Assembly (NCBI GenBank): GCA_030824515.1
Contig: JAVBXN010000016.1
Span: forward strand, 1 to 64,000
Direction: 5' to 3'
DNA length: 64,000 nucleotides
Source of the DNA: Pelobacter sp.
GTDB lineage: Bacteria; Desulfobacterota; Desulfuromonadia; Geobacterales; Pseudopelobacteraceae
In this document: one piece after another, positions 54,873 to 63,720 of the stretch
Position numbering within the stretch: position 1 is the first letter of the stretch
Layout of the letters: each line of letters begins with the position of its first letter
Made by a program: the position numbers and the translations under genes
Notes under the pieces: model-generated
Told to the model about the DNA's origin: nothing
The model's database searches: none
What the model saw: only the letters and a program-made list of their open reading frames with translations

Positions 54873-55247
54873 TTATTTTTTGCCGGTTTTCTTCAAATTT
54901 TCCATGACACGAAATTCGACAATCTTCCGGATCAGTTCGAGTGGCAAAGGCTTGTCAAGCGGGAACTGTACCGAGCCTTTCGCTTGCTTATAACCTTTGA
55001 GTTCATCTGCGAATGCCGCAATGCCACTGGGAGTTGGGTAGAAGCCGATATGATTCTTGAGAGCCGCGAAATGCACCAGATTGCCATTAAGGTAAAAGGT
55101 TGGAATCTGATAACTGATCTTCTCCATCGCCAGAGGTGCTGCCAGCTGGATTGTTGATCGCATTATCGACAGAATGGCCTGAATCTCCTTTGGGAATCCT
55201 TGTAAGTACTGATCAATCGATGAAATGCCGGAGTTCGGTTTATTCAT
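54873..55247 (-). CDS. DUF1801 (YdhG/iron-chaperone-like) protein
   Basis: 124 residues with the family pattern YQIPTFYLNGNLVHFAALKNHIGFYPTPSGI. DUF1801 proteins fold like frataxin relatives; some were proposed to assist iron handling. Function here unknown. RBS GGAGA before the ATG; 12 bp from the beta-lactamase gene upstream on the same strand. Confidence 0.9.
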   Translation of the reverse strand: MNKPNSGISSIDQYLQGFPKEIQAILSIMRSTIQLAAPLAMEKISYQIPTFYLNGNLVHFAALKNHIGFYPTPSGIAAFADELKGYKQAKGSVQFPLDKPLPLELIRKIVEFRVMENLKKTGKK

Positions 55248-55259
55248 GCTGATTCTCCT

Positions 55260-56051
55260 TTAGCGATACATTGACGCTTTCTGCTTCAACACGTCCATCA
55301 CTAGTTTTTGCCGTAACCCGGCATCTGCCGGTTTAGTCATCTCCATGTTCAGGGCAAAAAACCAGACGTTTCCGTTTGTCTCCAGATACCCCACGTACCA
55401 GCCGATCTGCGGCGCAGCCTGATTGCCGTAACCGGCCCAACCGGTTTTGGCGCGCAGTGTGTACACTGGCGTCTGCTCGACGATCATGATCCGCTGCAAC
55501 AGTTCGTAAGAAGAGGATTTGAAGGGGAGTTCCCGGCGATAGAGCCGCTTCAGGAACGCGACCTGTTCCAGGGCGCTGATCCGTAGTTCACCCTCCAGCC
55601 AGAAGCTGGTCGGCTCGGGTCCCGGTTTGGCATTGCCATAGCCGATCCGGGCGAGTTGGCTTTCATACCTGGCCGCGCCGATGCGCCGGGCCAGCTCCTG
55701 ATAAAACCAGACGCACGAGGATTTGAAGGCACTCTCCAGGGTCTGGTCCTTGTTCCAGGCCGCCACTGACCTGTTCGTGCCGTCCCATTTCAGGGTGTCG
55801 TTTTCTTTGATCACCGCTGCGTCGAGGGCAATCAGGGTGTTGGGGATCTTGAAGGTGGAGGCGGGGAGCAACGGCGTTGCGGCGCGGGCGTCGTTATGCG
55901 TGTAGCTGGTGACGCCGTCCAGCGAGGAGACAACCAGCGTCCCGTTGACATTGTTTCCCTTGAACAGGGCCGCCAATTGGGCGTCTTCGGCAAGGGCGGA
56001 GGAGGCTGACAGGGCAAACAGGAGTATGAAGATGGAGAGATGGCGCCACAT
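55260..56051 (-). CDS. Class D (OXA-type) beta-lactamase
   Basis: 263 residues. Signal peptide (1 to about 21, Ala-Leu-Ala). Class D motifs: S65-T-F-K68 (nucleophile and carboxylation Lys), S112-C-V114, Y138-G-N140, K202-T-G204 followed by Trp. All elements of an active enzyme are in place. It hydrolyses beta-lactams in the periplasm; spectrum cannot be judged. Found often on environmental chromosomes. Next to the DUF1801 gene. Confidence 0.93.
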   Translation of the reverse strand: MWRHLSIFILLFALSASSALAEDAQLAALFKGNNVNGTLVVSSLDGVTSYTHNDARAATPLLPASTFKIPNTLIALDAAVIKENDTLKWDGTNRSVAAWNKDQTLESAFKSSCVWFYQELARRIGAARYESQLARIGYGNAKPGPEPTSFWLEGELRISALEQVAFLKRLYRRELPFKSSSYELLQRIMIVEQTPVYTLRAKTGWAGYGNQAAPQIGWYVGYLETNGNVWFFALNMEMTKPADAGLRQKLVMDVLKQKASMYR

Positions 56052-56142
56052 TACAGCCCCCCTTTAATTCCGCTGGTAAACAGCACGCCGATATCCAGCC
56101 GGATCTCCGTCAACCCCGCCCGTTCGTAAAGCTCCCGGCAAC

Positions 56143-56559
56143 CTACGGCTTTGTAAATTGATCAAGAAAAGTGGTCGCGGTCACGGCAGGCACGGGCGAG
56201 TGCTGATAATCGGTGCAATTTGAGGTGATAATGAAATCACAGCCATGAGATTCAGCCATTGCCGCCTGAAGAGAATCTTCAATATCTGTGAAACTCAACG
56301 CTGTCGAACGGATTACAATGGGAGCATCCATGCGGCAAATCGTGAAGGTTTCAGCTATAGTGACAATATACTGACGGATCTGGTCAGGCTGATGGGATTT
56401 TCTTGCAATATAGGAGATGTTGTTAATGGTAATTGGGGCGACAAATCCTTCTGCCAGACCATTCTCAACAATTTTGAAGATCCGATGGGAATCCTGAAAG
56501 AAGGGCGGGCGCTGCAGCAGGATATCGAGAAATATATTGGTATCAACGAGGATTTTCAA
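56143..56559 (-). CDS. PIN-domain toxin (VapC-like)
   Basis: 138 residues. PIN acidic residues: D6 in VDTNIFLDIL, D in FTDIEDSLQAAMA, and D in GCDFIITSNCTDY. VapC-like enzymes cut RNA, usually tRNA or rRNA. It overlaps the antitoxin gene by 4 bp. The toxin has the NTDxxDxx-like layout and length of typical PIN toxins. Confidence 0.9.
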   Translation of the reverse strand: MKILVDTNIFLDILLQRPPFFQDSHRIFKIVENGLAEGFVAPITINNISYIARKSHQPDQIRQYIVTIAETFTICRMDAPIVIRSTALSFTDIEDSLQAAMAESHGCDFIITSNCTDYQHSPVPAVTATTFLDQFTKP

Positions 56560-56840
56560 GAGTATTTCGCCAATAAGTATTCACTGCGACTGCTGCGATA
56601 ATCAAGGTCAGCTTCTTTGACTATACCGATAAATTTATCGCTACGAGAAGGAAGCGCGTCCAGTGAGGCCAGAGAAGGTGCTGAAAAGAGCGAGGGATTA
56701 GCGCCGGGATCAGGAAATGGAATAATGAGCGCCACCGTGCGTCCTCGTTTTTCAATAACTATTTTTTCGTGTTGTAGCTCAACCATGGATATATATCTGG
56801 AAAAATGTGACCGTGCCTCTGCTGCTGTGATTTTTACCAT
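56556..56840 (-). CDS. Phd/YefM-type antitoxin
   Basis: 94 residues from ATG 56840 (GAGGAG about 9 nt upstream; a longer frame to 56897 lacks an RBS). N-terminal text MVKITAAEARSHFSRYI and VIEKRGRTVALIIPF fits Phd/YefM DNA-binding antitoxins; the C-terminus is variable and acidic. It neutralises the PIN toxin that follows with 4-bp overlap and probably represses its own promoter. Confidence 0.88.
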   Translation of the reverse strand: MVKITAAEARSHFSRYISMVELQHEKIVIEKRGRTVALIIPFPDPGANPSLFSAPSLASLDALPSRSDKFIGIVKEADLDYRSSRSEYLLAKYS

Positions 56841-56897
56841 TTGGTACTCCTCGGCCTTCTGCATCAATGGCTGTACGTTCTGAAGTATAAAATACAC

Positions 56898-57218
56898 GCC
56901 ATGCTACATCAAGGGATTATTCCGCAAGACATAGCCATACGTCAGTTCATTGCTGAATCAGATAGAAACAGGCTGACAAAAATCTTACACTGAAAGCGTC
57001 AGTGTTACACCCATAATTCTCATCTCGCTGCCGAAACCTTCAATAGTCTTTACCAGTCCGTCCCTCTTACCAGTCCCAAATGAGTCTTTCTTACAAATTA
57101 TAATTATGAGCTATTGATAACGATTGACTGGAGTACCCTTCTGAAATCATTCTGCCGGCCGTTTTTGTCCCCAATTTGTTTTACAATTACGAATGCCCCC
57201 TCCGTAATCCCATCATCT
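56898..57218. other. Intergenic region with one small hairpin
   Basis: 321 bp, AT-rich. A 7-bp stem (56987-56993 with 56999-57005) is the only structure seen; no T-run. No gene recognised. Confidence 0.4.
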
Positions 57219-57854
57219 TCAGTGGATAAAGCTCATATATGTTTTGACCTCTCTTGGCGGCGGGGTAACCGTTCCCTTGCCATGCTCGACCAGCTTCATC
57301 AGCCAGGCCATGTTCTTCCCCAGCACTCGCATGATCTGCACTCCTTCCGTGTCCTGCGTGACCTCTCCCGGGCTTCTGCCATGGATCACATTCCAGTAGT
57401 TGGAGGCAGGCATCAGCATCTCCGCATAGTTGATGAAATTGTTCAGCTGCTCGAAGGTCGGAACGCCGCCGGAACGCCGCACCGCCACAACCGAGGCGCC
57501 CACCTTGTGCCGCAGCATGCCGTCATTGACGCCCGTCACGTAGAAGGCACGATCCAGGAACGACTTCATCGTGCCAGCAATAGCGGAATAGTGCACCGGT
57601 GAACTGAGGATGATGCCGTCCGCCGTTTTCATCTTCTGGACCCACTCGTTGACCTCGTCACCTGGCAGGACACACTTTTCATTCTTGTTCTTGACGCACT
57701 GACCGCAGGCAACACAACCGCGGATCACCTTGTTGCCGACATGTACGATCTCGGTTTCGATCCCCGCCTGCTCCAGCTCCGCCGTCACCATCTTCAGCGC
57801 GTGCCAGGTATTGCCTTCCCTGTTGGGACTGCCGTTGAACGCCACTACTTTCAT
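57219..57854 (-). CDS. Iron-sulfur flavoprotein / NADPH-dependent FMN-reductase family
   Basis: 211 residues. N-terminal flavodoxin-like fold with FNGSPNREGNTWHAL (FMN phosphate loop) and SSPVHYSAIAGTMKSFLDR; a Cys-rich motif CVACGQCVKNKNEKC (about 47-61) resembles the 4Fe-4S site of iron-sulfur flavoproteins. Acts as quinone, nitro or other two-electron reductase in oxygen-sensitive bacteria. Divergent from an HxlR regulator that shares its upstream region. Confidence 0.88.
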   Translation of the reverse strand: MKVVAFNGSPNREGNTWHALKMVTAELEQAGIETEIVHVGNKVIRGCVACGQCVKNKNEKCVLPGDEVNEWVQKMKTADGIILSSPVHYSAIAGTMKSFLDRAFYVTGVNDGMLRHKVGASVVAVRRSGGVPTFEQLNNFINYAEMLMPASNYWNVIHGRSPGEVTQDTEGVQIMRVLGKNMAWLMKLVEHGKGTVTPPPREVKTYMSFIH

Positions 57855-57934
57855 ATCAATTCCCTCCCGTCAAATCCGGACTTTATTTTTTGCATCATGT
57901 GGGCTATCATCTTCCATAGGCTTTATTTAGTCAA

Positions 57935-57960
57935 CTACGTACTTACATGGTACGTAGTAC
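57935..57960. promoter_or_regulatory. Probable HxlR operator between the flavoprotein and its regulator
   Basis: Inverted repeat CTACGTA (57935-57941) and TACGTAG (57951-57957), with overlapping GTACT/AGTAC arms, inside the 140-bp divergent promoter region. The GTACxTAC-type sequence is the kind bound by HxlR/YodB regulators. Confidence 0.65.
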
Positions 57961-57994
57961 CCATTCAGGAACCTTTATAATTCGGAGAAGTCAC

Positions 57995-58342
57995 ATGCAA
58001 CCACAATCAGCAGCAGACCTCATGATCTATCGGGACAAAGAGTACAAATGCGGCATCGACGTAACCCTGGCAGTAGTCGGCGGGAAATGGAAGGCCTCGA
58101 TCCTCTGGCACCTGGCGCTGCAGACCATGCGCTTTTCCGACCTGCAGCGCCAGTTTTCCGGCACCACCCGCAAGATGCTGACCCAGCAGCTGCGCGAGTT
58201 GGAGGCCGATGGTCTGGTACATCGCGAGGTCTACCCCCAGGTGCCGCCCAAGGTGGAATACTCCCTCACCGAGAAAGGGAGAAGCATTTATCCGATTCTG
58301 GAAATGATGTGCAGCTGGGCGCGGGAGTATCTGCAGGATTGA
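57995..58342 (+). CDS. HxlR-family transcriptional regulator
   Basis: 115 residues from ATG 57995 (CGGAG upstream). Hallmark text: CGIDVTLAVVGGKWKASILWHL, RFSDLQRQFSG and KMLTQQLRELEADGLVHREVYPQVPPKVEYSLTEKG. It is a winged-HTH regulator, often redox-sensing through Cys. Divergent from the flavoprotein gene, so it likely controls it through the palindromic site between them. Confidence 0.93.
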   Translation: MQPQSAADLMIYRDKEYKCGIDVTLAVVGGKWKASILWHLALQTMRFSDLQRQFSGTTRKMLTQQLRELEADGLVHREVYPQVPPKVEYSLTEKGRSIYPILEMMCSWAREYLQD

Positions 58343-58643
58343 GAACGATTGCGCCCTGGGTAGTATGAACACAGCAAAGGCGGCCGCTTGGAGTTGCGCA
58401 GAGTAAAGCAAGTGGGTCAGCATTTTAAGGTGTCTCTTAAAAATGTGATGGATATCGTTTAAAAATACAGGACTGGAATGATGATGGGGGCAGGTAATGA
58501 AGCATTCTGAAGGTGATTCATATTGGGGTGGAATTGTAAAGTCTTAATCCATAATGTAATCTGACCGTTCGCCCATGATGAAAAGAGCCGGTTTATCCTG
58601 TTTATCAGGATCAGGTGATAAGGAATCTGCCGGCAGTGGCCGA
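58343..58643. other. Intergenic region with a small hairpin
   Basis: 301 bp. A 6-bp stem (58595-58600 with 58606-58611) near the stop of the outer-membrane gene may act as a weak terminator. No gene recognised. Confidence 0.4.
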
Positions 58644-59555
58644 TTACCAAAACAATTTAAGGACCAAACGACCAAAGGGAGCACAATCCAGGTACATTTT
58701 GTTTCTATTCCCCTCATAAAAAACAAACTCCCTGGCAAAGGCATACCCACCCGAAATCCCCAGCCTGATAAATGGAAACAGCTGGATTTCAGCGCCAGTC
58801 AACACCCGGTAGTCCCTGTAGCTTATGATGTCAGCCCCGATGGAAGTATCGTGAAGTCGATATTCGCCTCTGGAAAACTCGCCCGCCACAAAAACTTCTG
58901 TTTTCCTGTCCGGTTTGTAAATAACACCGGTGCGGGGGAATCCAAGGGCGAGAGCCCATTGTTCCGCGGGAAAATACAGAACCCCGATCACTGGCAATAC
59001 CGGAATAGAATGGTTCTGTCCGGTATAGGCAACCCCGCCAATAAAGGATAACTTCGGGGACATTTGATACGTTGCATGAAATGCAACCGGCAGCCTGATG
59101 TCGTTCGCATCCAAAGAGTTAAAGTCACTGCTGACCCCTGGTGAAGCCCTGAAACCCAGCGTGAGACTATCGCTTGAGTGATATTCACCGCCCAGATTTA
59201 ACGAGAGTGTCTGCAATGAACCGGGCAAGCGTGCAGTCTCAGGGGCGTCAATTTCCCTGAGCGAATAGTTCACTCCTGTGGAAAGCTCAACTTTCGGATT
59301 AATCCTGAACCGTTTGGTAAATCCGGCTTTCACCTCTACCATGCCGAGGTCGCTGCCAGTACCCCGGATTTCACTGCCAGGGAGCCAGGTAGTCTCGACG
59401 GAGGTTTCCCATAACGATTTCTGCGGCCGTTTAGCGATGGAAAGGACATCACCATTCTGTTCTTCAAGCTCGTCAATTTTTTGAGCCAGGGAGTACGATG
59501 AGACAAGAACAGTAAAAATGCAACAGAATGCAGAAATCGAAAGTTTCATATTCAT
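58644..59555 (-). CDS. Outer-membrane beta-barrel protein (DUF6268-like)
   Basis: 303 residues from ATG 59555 (AAGGG about 9 nt upstream; the frame to 59615 adds a non-homologous stretch). Signal peptide (1 to about 22, Ser-Leu-Ala). Alternating hydrophobic strands with charged turns (MVEVKAGFTKRFRINPKVEL, SLQTLSLNLGGEYHSSDS, LPVIGVLYFPAEQWALALGF) and a terminal aromatic Trp (KLFW), as in barrels assembled by BAM. Resembles DUF6268 proteins. A decayed copy lies at 44838-45749. Confidence 0.75.
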   Translation of the reverse strand: MNMKLSISAFCCIFTVLVSSYSLAQKIDELEEQNGDVLSIAKRPQKSLWETSVETTWLPGSEIRGTGSDLGMVEVKAGFTKRFRINPKVELSTGVNYSLREIDAPETARLPGSLQTLSLNLGGEYHSSDSLTLGFRASPGVSSDFNSLDANDIRLPVAFHATYQMSPKLSFIGGVAYTGQNHSIPVLPVIGVLYFPAEQWALALGFPRTGVIYKPDRKTEVFVAGEFSRGEYRLHDTSIGADIISYRDYRVLTGAEIQLFPFIRLGISGGYAFAREFVFYEGNRNKMYLDCAPFGRLVLKLFW

Positions 59556-60297
59556 TGAAGTTACCCTTCCTGATCCGTTATTTTTGCATGTGGGTATGGG
59601 TTCTAAAAATACCACTTTTCAATCTATTTACGCAAAAACTAACTTTTCAAGACCTGACTCCGCGGCCTTTCTTCTTTATTGCTCAAACAGGGGTTGTGTT
59701 CAACATTTCTACTATCAACCTAGCAATAGACCCTACGTCTCGACAAAAATATTCTGTTTAGTGAATCCAACGGCAGACAAGCCGTGCACGCTCTTGATAT
59801 GGGGATCAGCACCATCCGAAAAATTTATACTGCTATAAACTTCCATGTTTTTTTACCAATCAACAAGTTTCTATATTTACAAATTATCATCTTTCATAGT
59901 GCCCGGAGTGGTTTCTACAGCTATAAACTTTTCCAGCTTCGTTCCTGACACTTGATACTTGAGGACAAGAAGCATATTACCAACCGGAAGGGAGGACACT
60001 TATTCTTGGAAAGAGGGGGATCAAAGCGTTTCTCTCTGACGCTAAAATATAGACAGGAGTAGAAAAGACGCGAAAATGGCTAGTTTTTTGAGCTAACCCT
60101 GGATTAGTTTTGAAGCGGAAAACGGGATTTGAAGCCATAAATCGGATTGTAGTAACAAGGAGACTCAACCAGTGGACACGATTTACAGGTCGAACCAAAT
60201 TGGTCAAAAATTCAAGCCCGACAGAGCAGGAGGTATCTACTATCTTCACTTACTTAATATTGGATACCCTAAGGATGGTCCAATGCAACAGTCACAA
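59556..60297. other. 742-bp gene-poor, AT-rich stretch
   Basis: No convincing gene. A short plus-frame reading around 59770-59840 (GRQAVHALDMGISTIRK) resembles the end of a helix-turn-helix, and a 90-codon minus frame ending at 59977 shows no known pattern; neither has an RBS. The stretch looks like decayed DNA. Confidence 0.45.
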
Positions 60298-60501
60298 TTA
60301 ATGAAAATTACAGTTGTTGTCGAAAGGACAAGCCGAACATTCTTTCATCGCATCGATGCATTGGGAATTCACGATATTAAACCGCTGGAAAATTTTTGTA
60401 CTTGAACATGTTGGACAAACTTGTTCAGATGGATCACAACTGCTCGAAGGGACAGAAAATTCGCAGTCACAATCGCCGCATATCAGATAACAATTTGACA
60501 T
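60298..60501 (-). CDS. Small zinc-ribbon-like protein
   Basis: 67 residues from ATG 60501 (AAGGAG upstream). Cys pattern: CGDC, CDPSEQVCPTC and a C-terminal CSACPFDNNC. The first four resemble FmdB-type zinc ribbons. A nucleic-acid or metal role is likely but unknown. Stand-alone between gene-poor flanks. Confidence 0.65.
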   Translation of the reverse strand: MSNCYLICGDCDCEFSVPSSSCDPSEQVCPTCSSTKIFQRFNIVNSQCIDAMKECSACPFDNNCNFH

Positions 60502-60629
60502 AAAACAACTCCTTAACCGAATAATAGTTTTTCTAATGCGGGTATTACAACACCGCTTGTTCTTAGCCTTCAAATCTGATCATCATTTCATGTTGAAAGT
60601 GACAGAGCAGGTTACAATCACAGTGAGCT

Positions 60630-61193
60630 TCAGGTTGTGCAGATAGCAATGCCCTCAACAATAGCATCCGTAGACCTTATTCCGGCATAGACGTCGTTCA
60701 ATGACGACAAGAAAGATGTCTGCACCTGCCGGGCAGGTACGATTTCACCATCCAGCATCAGGTCTCTCGTGGCACATGCATCTTTGGCAATCGTGCAGGT
60801 GAATCCCATGTCAAAGGCGGCTCGGACGGTGGCATCGACACACATGCTGGTCATCATGCCGCAGACCAGCAACTGGTCAATCCCGGCTATTTTGAGTCGT
60901 TCCCGCAGATCGGTCTCGCGGAAACTGTTTGGATAGTGTTTGGTTATAATCGGCTCGCCGGCAAGCGGCAGTACGCTGGGGTGTATATCCACCCCGGATG
61001 TACCGGGCAGGAAGAAGGTTGCCATCGGCATACTGGAGATGTGTTGAATATGGTAAACCGGCCACGAAGCCTTCCTAAAACAGTCCAGCAGCCTGGCTGC
61101 TGCTCCAGCTGCCTCCGTGGCGCAAACCAGTTCCATGCGCCCACCGGGGAAATAATCGTTTTGTATGTCGATCAGAATAAGTGCAATGCTCAT
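60630..61193 (-). CDS. Isochorismatase-family cysteine hydrolase
   Basis: 187 residues with an intact catalytic triad: D9 (LIDIQNDYF), K85 (ITKHYPNSF) and C118 (MMTSMCVDATVRAAFDMG). The family includes nicotinamidases, ureide and N-carbamoyl hydrolases; the residues here do not fix the substrate. AGGCAGG precedes the ATG at 61193. Confidence 0.92.
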   Translation of the reverse strand: MSIALILIDIQNDYFPGGRMELVCATEAAGAAARLLDCFRKASWPVYHIQHISSMPMATFFLPGTSGVDIHPSVLPLAGEPIITKHYPNSFRETDLRERLKIAGIDQLLVCGMMTSMCVDATVRAAFDMGFTCTIAKDACATRDLMLDGEIVPARQVQTSFLSSLNDVYAGIRSTDAIVEGIAICTT

Positions 61194-61272
61194 GTTTTCC
61201 TGCCTTCTCTTCAGTGAGGATTTCCGCCCTCGACAACCGCATCGGCCTCACATAGCCGAGACAAACTTATTT

Positions 61273-61450
61273 AGTTTCCGTCCGGAAAGGGTTCTTTTCC
61301 GCCATGGCGGTGTCAATCGTCGGTCTTGCTTGTGCGGCGTACTGGTGTACGCCTCCGCGCAATTCCTTGATTTTCTTGCCATGACGAAAAACTCCACCTT
61401 TCCGAATCGTAAACCAACAGTTTCACATCCGGAGTTTCCGGATGGAAACT
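61273..61450. mobile_element. 178-bp MITE-like element with terminal inverted repeats and a 4-bp target duplication
   Basis: 17-bp terminal inverted repeats (61273-61289 and 61434-61450) match at 15 of 17 positions. ATTT occurs on both sides (61269-61272 and 61451-61454), consistent with a target-site duplication. It carries no transposase. In minus orientation a frame reads KKIKELRGGVHQYAAQARPT and ends FRTETK before a stop inside the terminal repeat. It lies exactly at the stop codon of the ketopantoate reductase gene. Confidence 0.7.
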
Positions 61451-61452
61451 AT

Positions 61453-62430
61453 TTATGGATATAAACCGCGTATTGAAGCGAAGAGCCGTGCAAAGCCAAG
61501 CAGGGTATCGATGTTAGGTGTTTCCATACCATTTTTTTGGCCTATTTCACGGACAGCACCAACCAGCGCATCAAGCTCAACGGGTCTGGCTGCCTCCACA
61601 TCCTGAAGCATAGACGTCTTAAAGGCACCCAGTTTACGGGTCACTGCATTTCTCTCTTCTCCGCTCTGAGACACTTGGCAGCCGATTATTTTTCCGATCC
61701 GAGCGGCTTCATCCATAACACTAAGACAGAATTTATTTACCAGGGGATCATCAAGTATTTTGTCACATGTCGCACCTGTGATTGCAGAGACAGGATTCAT
61801 GGTCATATTTCCCCAAAGCTTGAACCAGATGTCCTGTTGAATATTCCGGGAAACAACCACATCTATCCCTGCCTGTGACAAAACCTTCTCGATCGTGGTG
61901 ATACGCTCCGACACTGTGCCGTCAGGTTCGCCGATAATGAGCGTGTTACCAAAGGCATGCTTCACATTACCAGGTTCAATCAACGAAAAACTGCCGTGGA
62001 CAACAGACCCGACTATGTTATGCGCAGGTATCGCGGCAGCAATCTCTCCGTCAGGGTCTACCGAACGGAGACGCATTCCCGAACAATCACCACCAAAATC
62101 ATTAAAGAACCACCACGGCACGCCATTCATGGCCGTCACCACGATCGTATCGGGGCCTATTAGCGGGGCAATTTGTTTCGCAATCGCGCCCATCGCAGTG
62201 GCTTTTACGGCAATAACAACCAGATCCTGTATGCCGAGCGCCCCCGGGGACTCAACCGCATTGATCTTTACCGAGAACGTTTCATTATTGGACTGCAAGC
62301 GAAGTCCGTGCTGCTGCAGCGCCTTTAATGTCGCACCTTTGGCAATAGCGCTGATTTCATTACCTGCATGTGCCAATCGAGCGCCGATATATCCCCCTAC
62401 TGCACCGACCCCATAGATACATATTTTCAT
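61453..62430 (-). CDS. 2-dehydropantoate 2-reductase-like protein (PanE/ApbA family)
   Basis: 325 residues from ATG 62430 (AAAGGAAA upstream). NAD(P)-binding GVGAVGGYIGARL at the N-terminus, the TAMNGVPWW motif and a C-terminal helix domain with KLWGNMTMNPVSAITGAT. Family enzymes reduce ketopantoate or related 2-keto acids. Other panto-genes are absent, so it may be a secondary ApbA-type dehydrogenase. Its TAA at 61453-61455 lies within the target duplication of the MITE-like element. Confidence 0.88.
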   Translation of the reverse strand: MKICIYGVGAVGGYIGARLAHAGNEISAIAKGATLKALQQHGLRLQSNNETFSVKINAVESPGALGIQDLVVIAVKATAMGAIAKQIAPLIGPDTIVVTAMNGVPWWFFNDFGGDCSGMRLRSVDPDGEIAAAIPAHNIVGSVVHGSFSLIEPGNVKHAFGNTLIIGEPDGTVSERITTIEKVLSQAGIDVVVSRNIQQDIWFKLWGNMTMNPVSAITGATCDKILDDPLVNKFCLSVMDEAARIGKIIGCQVSQSGEERNAVTRKLGAFKTSMLQDVEAARPVELDALVGAVREIGQKNGMETPNIDTLLGFARLFASIRGLYP

Positions 62431-62532
62431 AAGATTTCCTTTTAGTCGTATTTTCATGATTCATTTTTTGCAGTGACTACCGGATTATGGACCAACACTG
62501 CCCTTGAAGAAAAAACACTCGTGATAAATCAG

Positions 62533-63720
62533 TCAGTCGCTGATCGATCGGTGCTGATACAGCCGCCTGAACAGTCCCAGCGCAATCACCCCCACGACCC
62601 CATTAATAACAAAAGCGACCCTGAAACCCTCCGCTCTGATGAACGGCCCCATTCCGGCAGAGCTCAACATCATGCCTGCATAAATACAGGTGTTATAGCA
62701 ACCGACGGCAAGCCCGCGCTTTTCCTGGGGCACGGCATCGGCAATCAAAGCACAGATAACAGTGAAGGCAACCCCCATGCCGCCACCCATCACAGCAGCT
62801 GTGGCAATAAACGAAAATGCCGAGTGACAGAGCCCGAAGGCGGCCATTGCCATGGCAAATACTGCCAGACCGCCAACCACAAGGATACTGCGATCTTTAA
62901 AACGATCACACAGATGGCCAGACGGTAAACGCGACAGGGCATTGACCAGTGCCCCGGTCGCAAACACCAACCCCACATGCACCGTGTTCATTCCCAGGTT
63001 CAGCATGTAGAGCGGCATAAAAGTAACAAACGTTCCATACCCCAAACAGCAACCGAAGACAGCAACCAGACAGGCGACGAGTGGACGGTTCAGCATGAGA
63101 CATTTTAATGATTGCAGTATTTCATGGTTCGAGACACCGGTACGCAGGGCTACGACAGGAGTCGGGAGAAAAAACAGTGCCACGAAAAACATGGCAAAAA
63201 TCAAGCCGCCAGCTAGCGGAAACACCTGCCTGAGCCCCAAAACACCGGCAACAAAGCCGCCGGCGGCCGGACCAAGGGTCATGCCGCAGTACATGGCCAT
63301 GGTATACCATCCGAAGGCTTGACCACGTAATGCAGGGGGTGTCACATCCCCCACATAGGCCATGAGAGCGGGTGAAAAGGTTGACAACCCCACGCCGAAG
63401 AGCAGGTAGATAAGCGCCAACTGAGGCAGGTTGCCGCTCCAGTACAACATAAATGATGATCCGGTGAGAATAAGAAGCCCGCCCAACAGTGGCAACCTGC
63501 GGCCAAACCGGTCGGAGATGAGGCCCGACGGAATGGAGAGGCAACACGCCGTAAGCATGAAGACGCCATTGATCATCCCAACCTGAACAGCATCGGCACC
63601 AAGCGAAGTAGCAAGCAACGGAACAATCGGCAACCTCATGTACGAGCCGAAAAAGCAGAAGAAACCGATGACGCACGAGGTCAGCAGTCGTCTATCAACC
63701 TTGTGTTCTGGAGATTTCAA
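62533..63720 (-). CDS. Major facilitator superfamily transporter
   Basis: 395 residues, 12 predicted membrane segments. MFS motif A-like GLISDRFGRRLPLL (about 62-75) and its second-half echo GHLCDRFKDRSILV (about 250-263). The substrate is unknown; sequence is of the drug/sugar efflux type. The start is TTG 63720, with AAGGG 7 nt upstream, overlapping the stop of the small gene before it, so the two are coupled. Confidence 0.9.
   Translation of the reverse strand: MKSPEHKVDRRLLTSCVIGFFCFFGSYMRLPIVPLLATSLGADAVQVGMINGVFMLTACCLSIPSGLISDRFGRRLPLLGGLLILTGSSFMLYWSGNLPQLALIYLLFGVGLSTFSPALMAYVGDVTPPALRGQAFGWYTMAMYCGMTLGPAAGGFVAGVLGLRQVFPLAGGLIFAMFFVALFFLPTPVVALRTGVSNHEILQSLKCLMLNRPLVACLVAVFGCCLGYGTFVTFMPLYMLNLGMNTVHVGLVFATGALVNALSRLPSGHLCDRFKDRSILVVGGLAVFAMAMAAFGLCHSAFSFIATAAVMGGGMGVAFTVICALIADAVPQEKRGLAVGCYNTCIYAGMMLSSAGMGPFIRAEGFRVAFVINGVVGVIALGLFRRLYQHRSISD

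Noticed and set aside
59977-60249. 90-codon minus-strand frame
   Set aside because: No RBS, no recognisable pattern and unusual composition; treated as non-coding.
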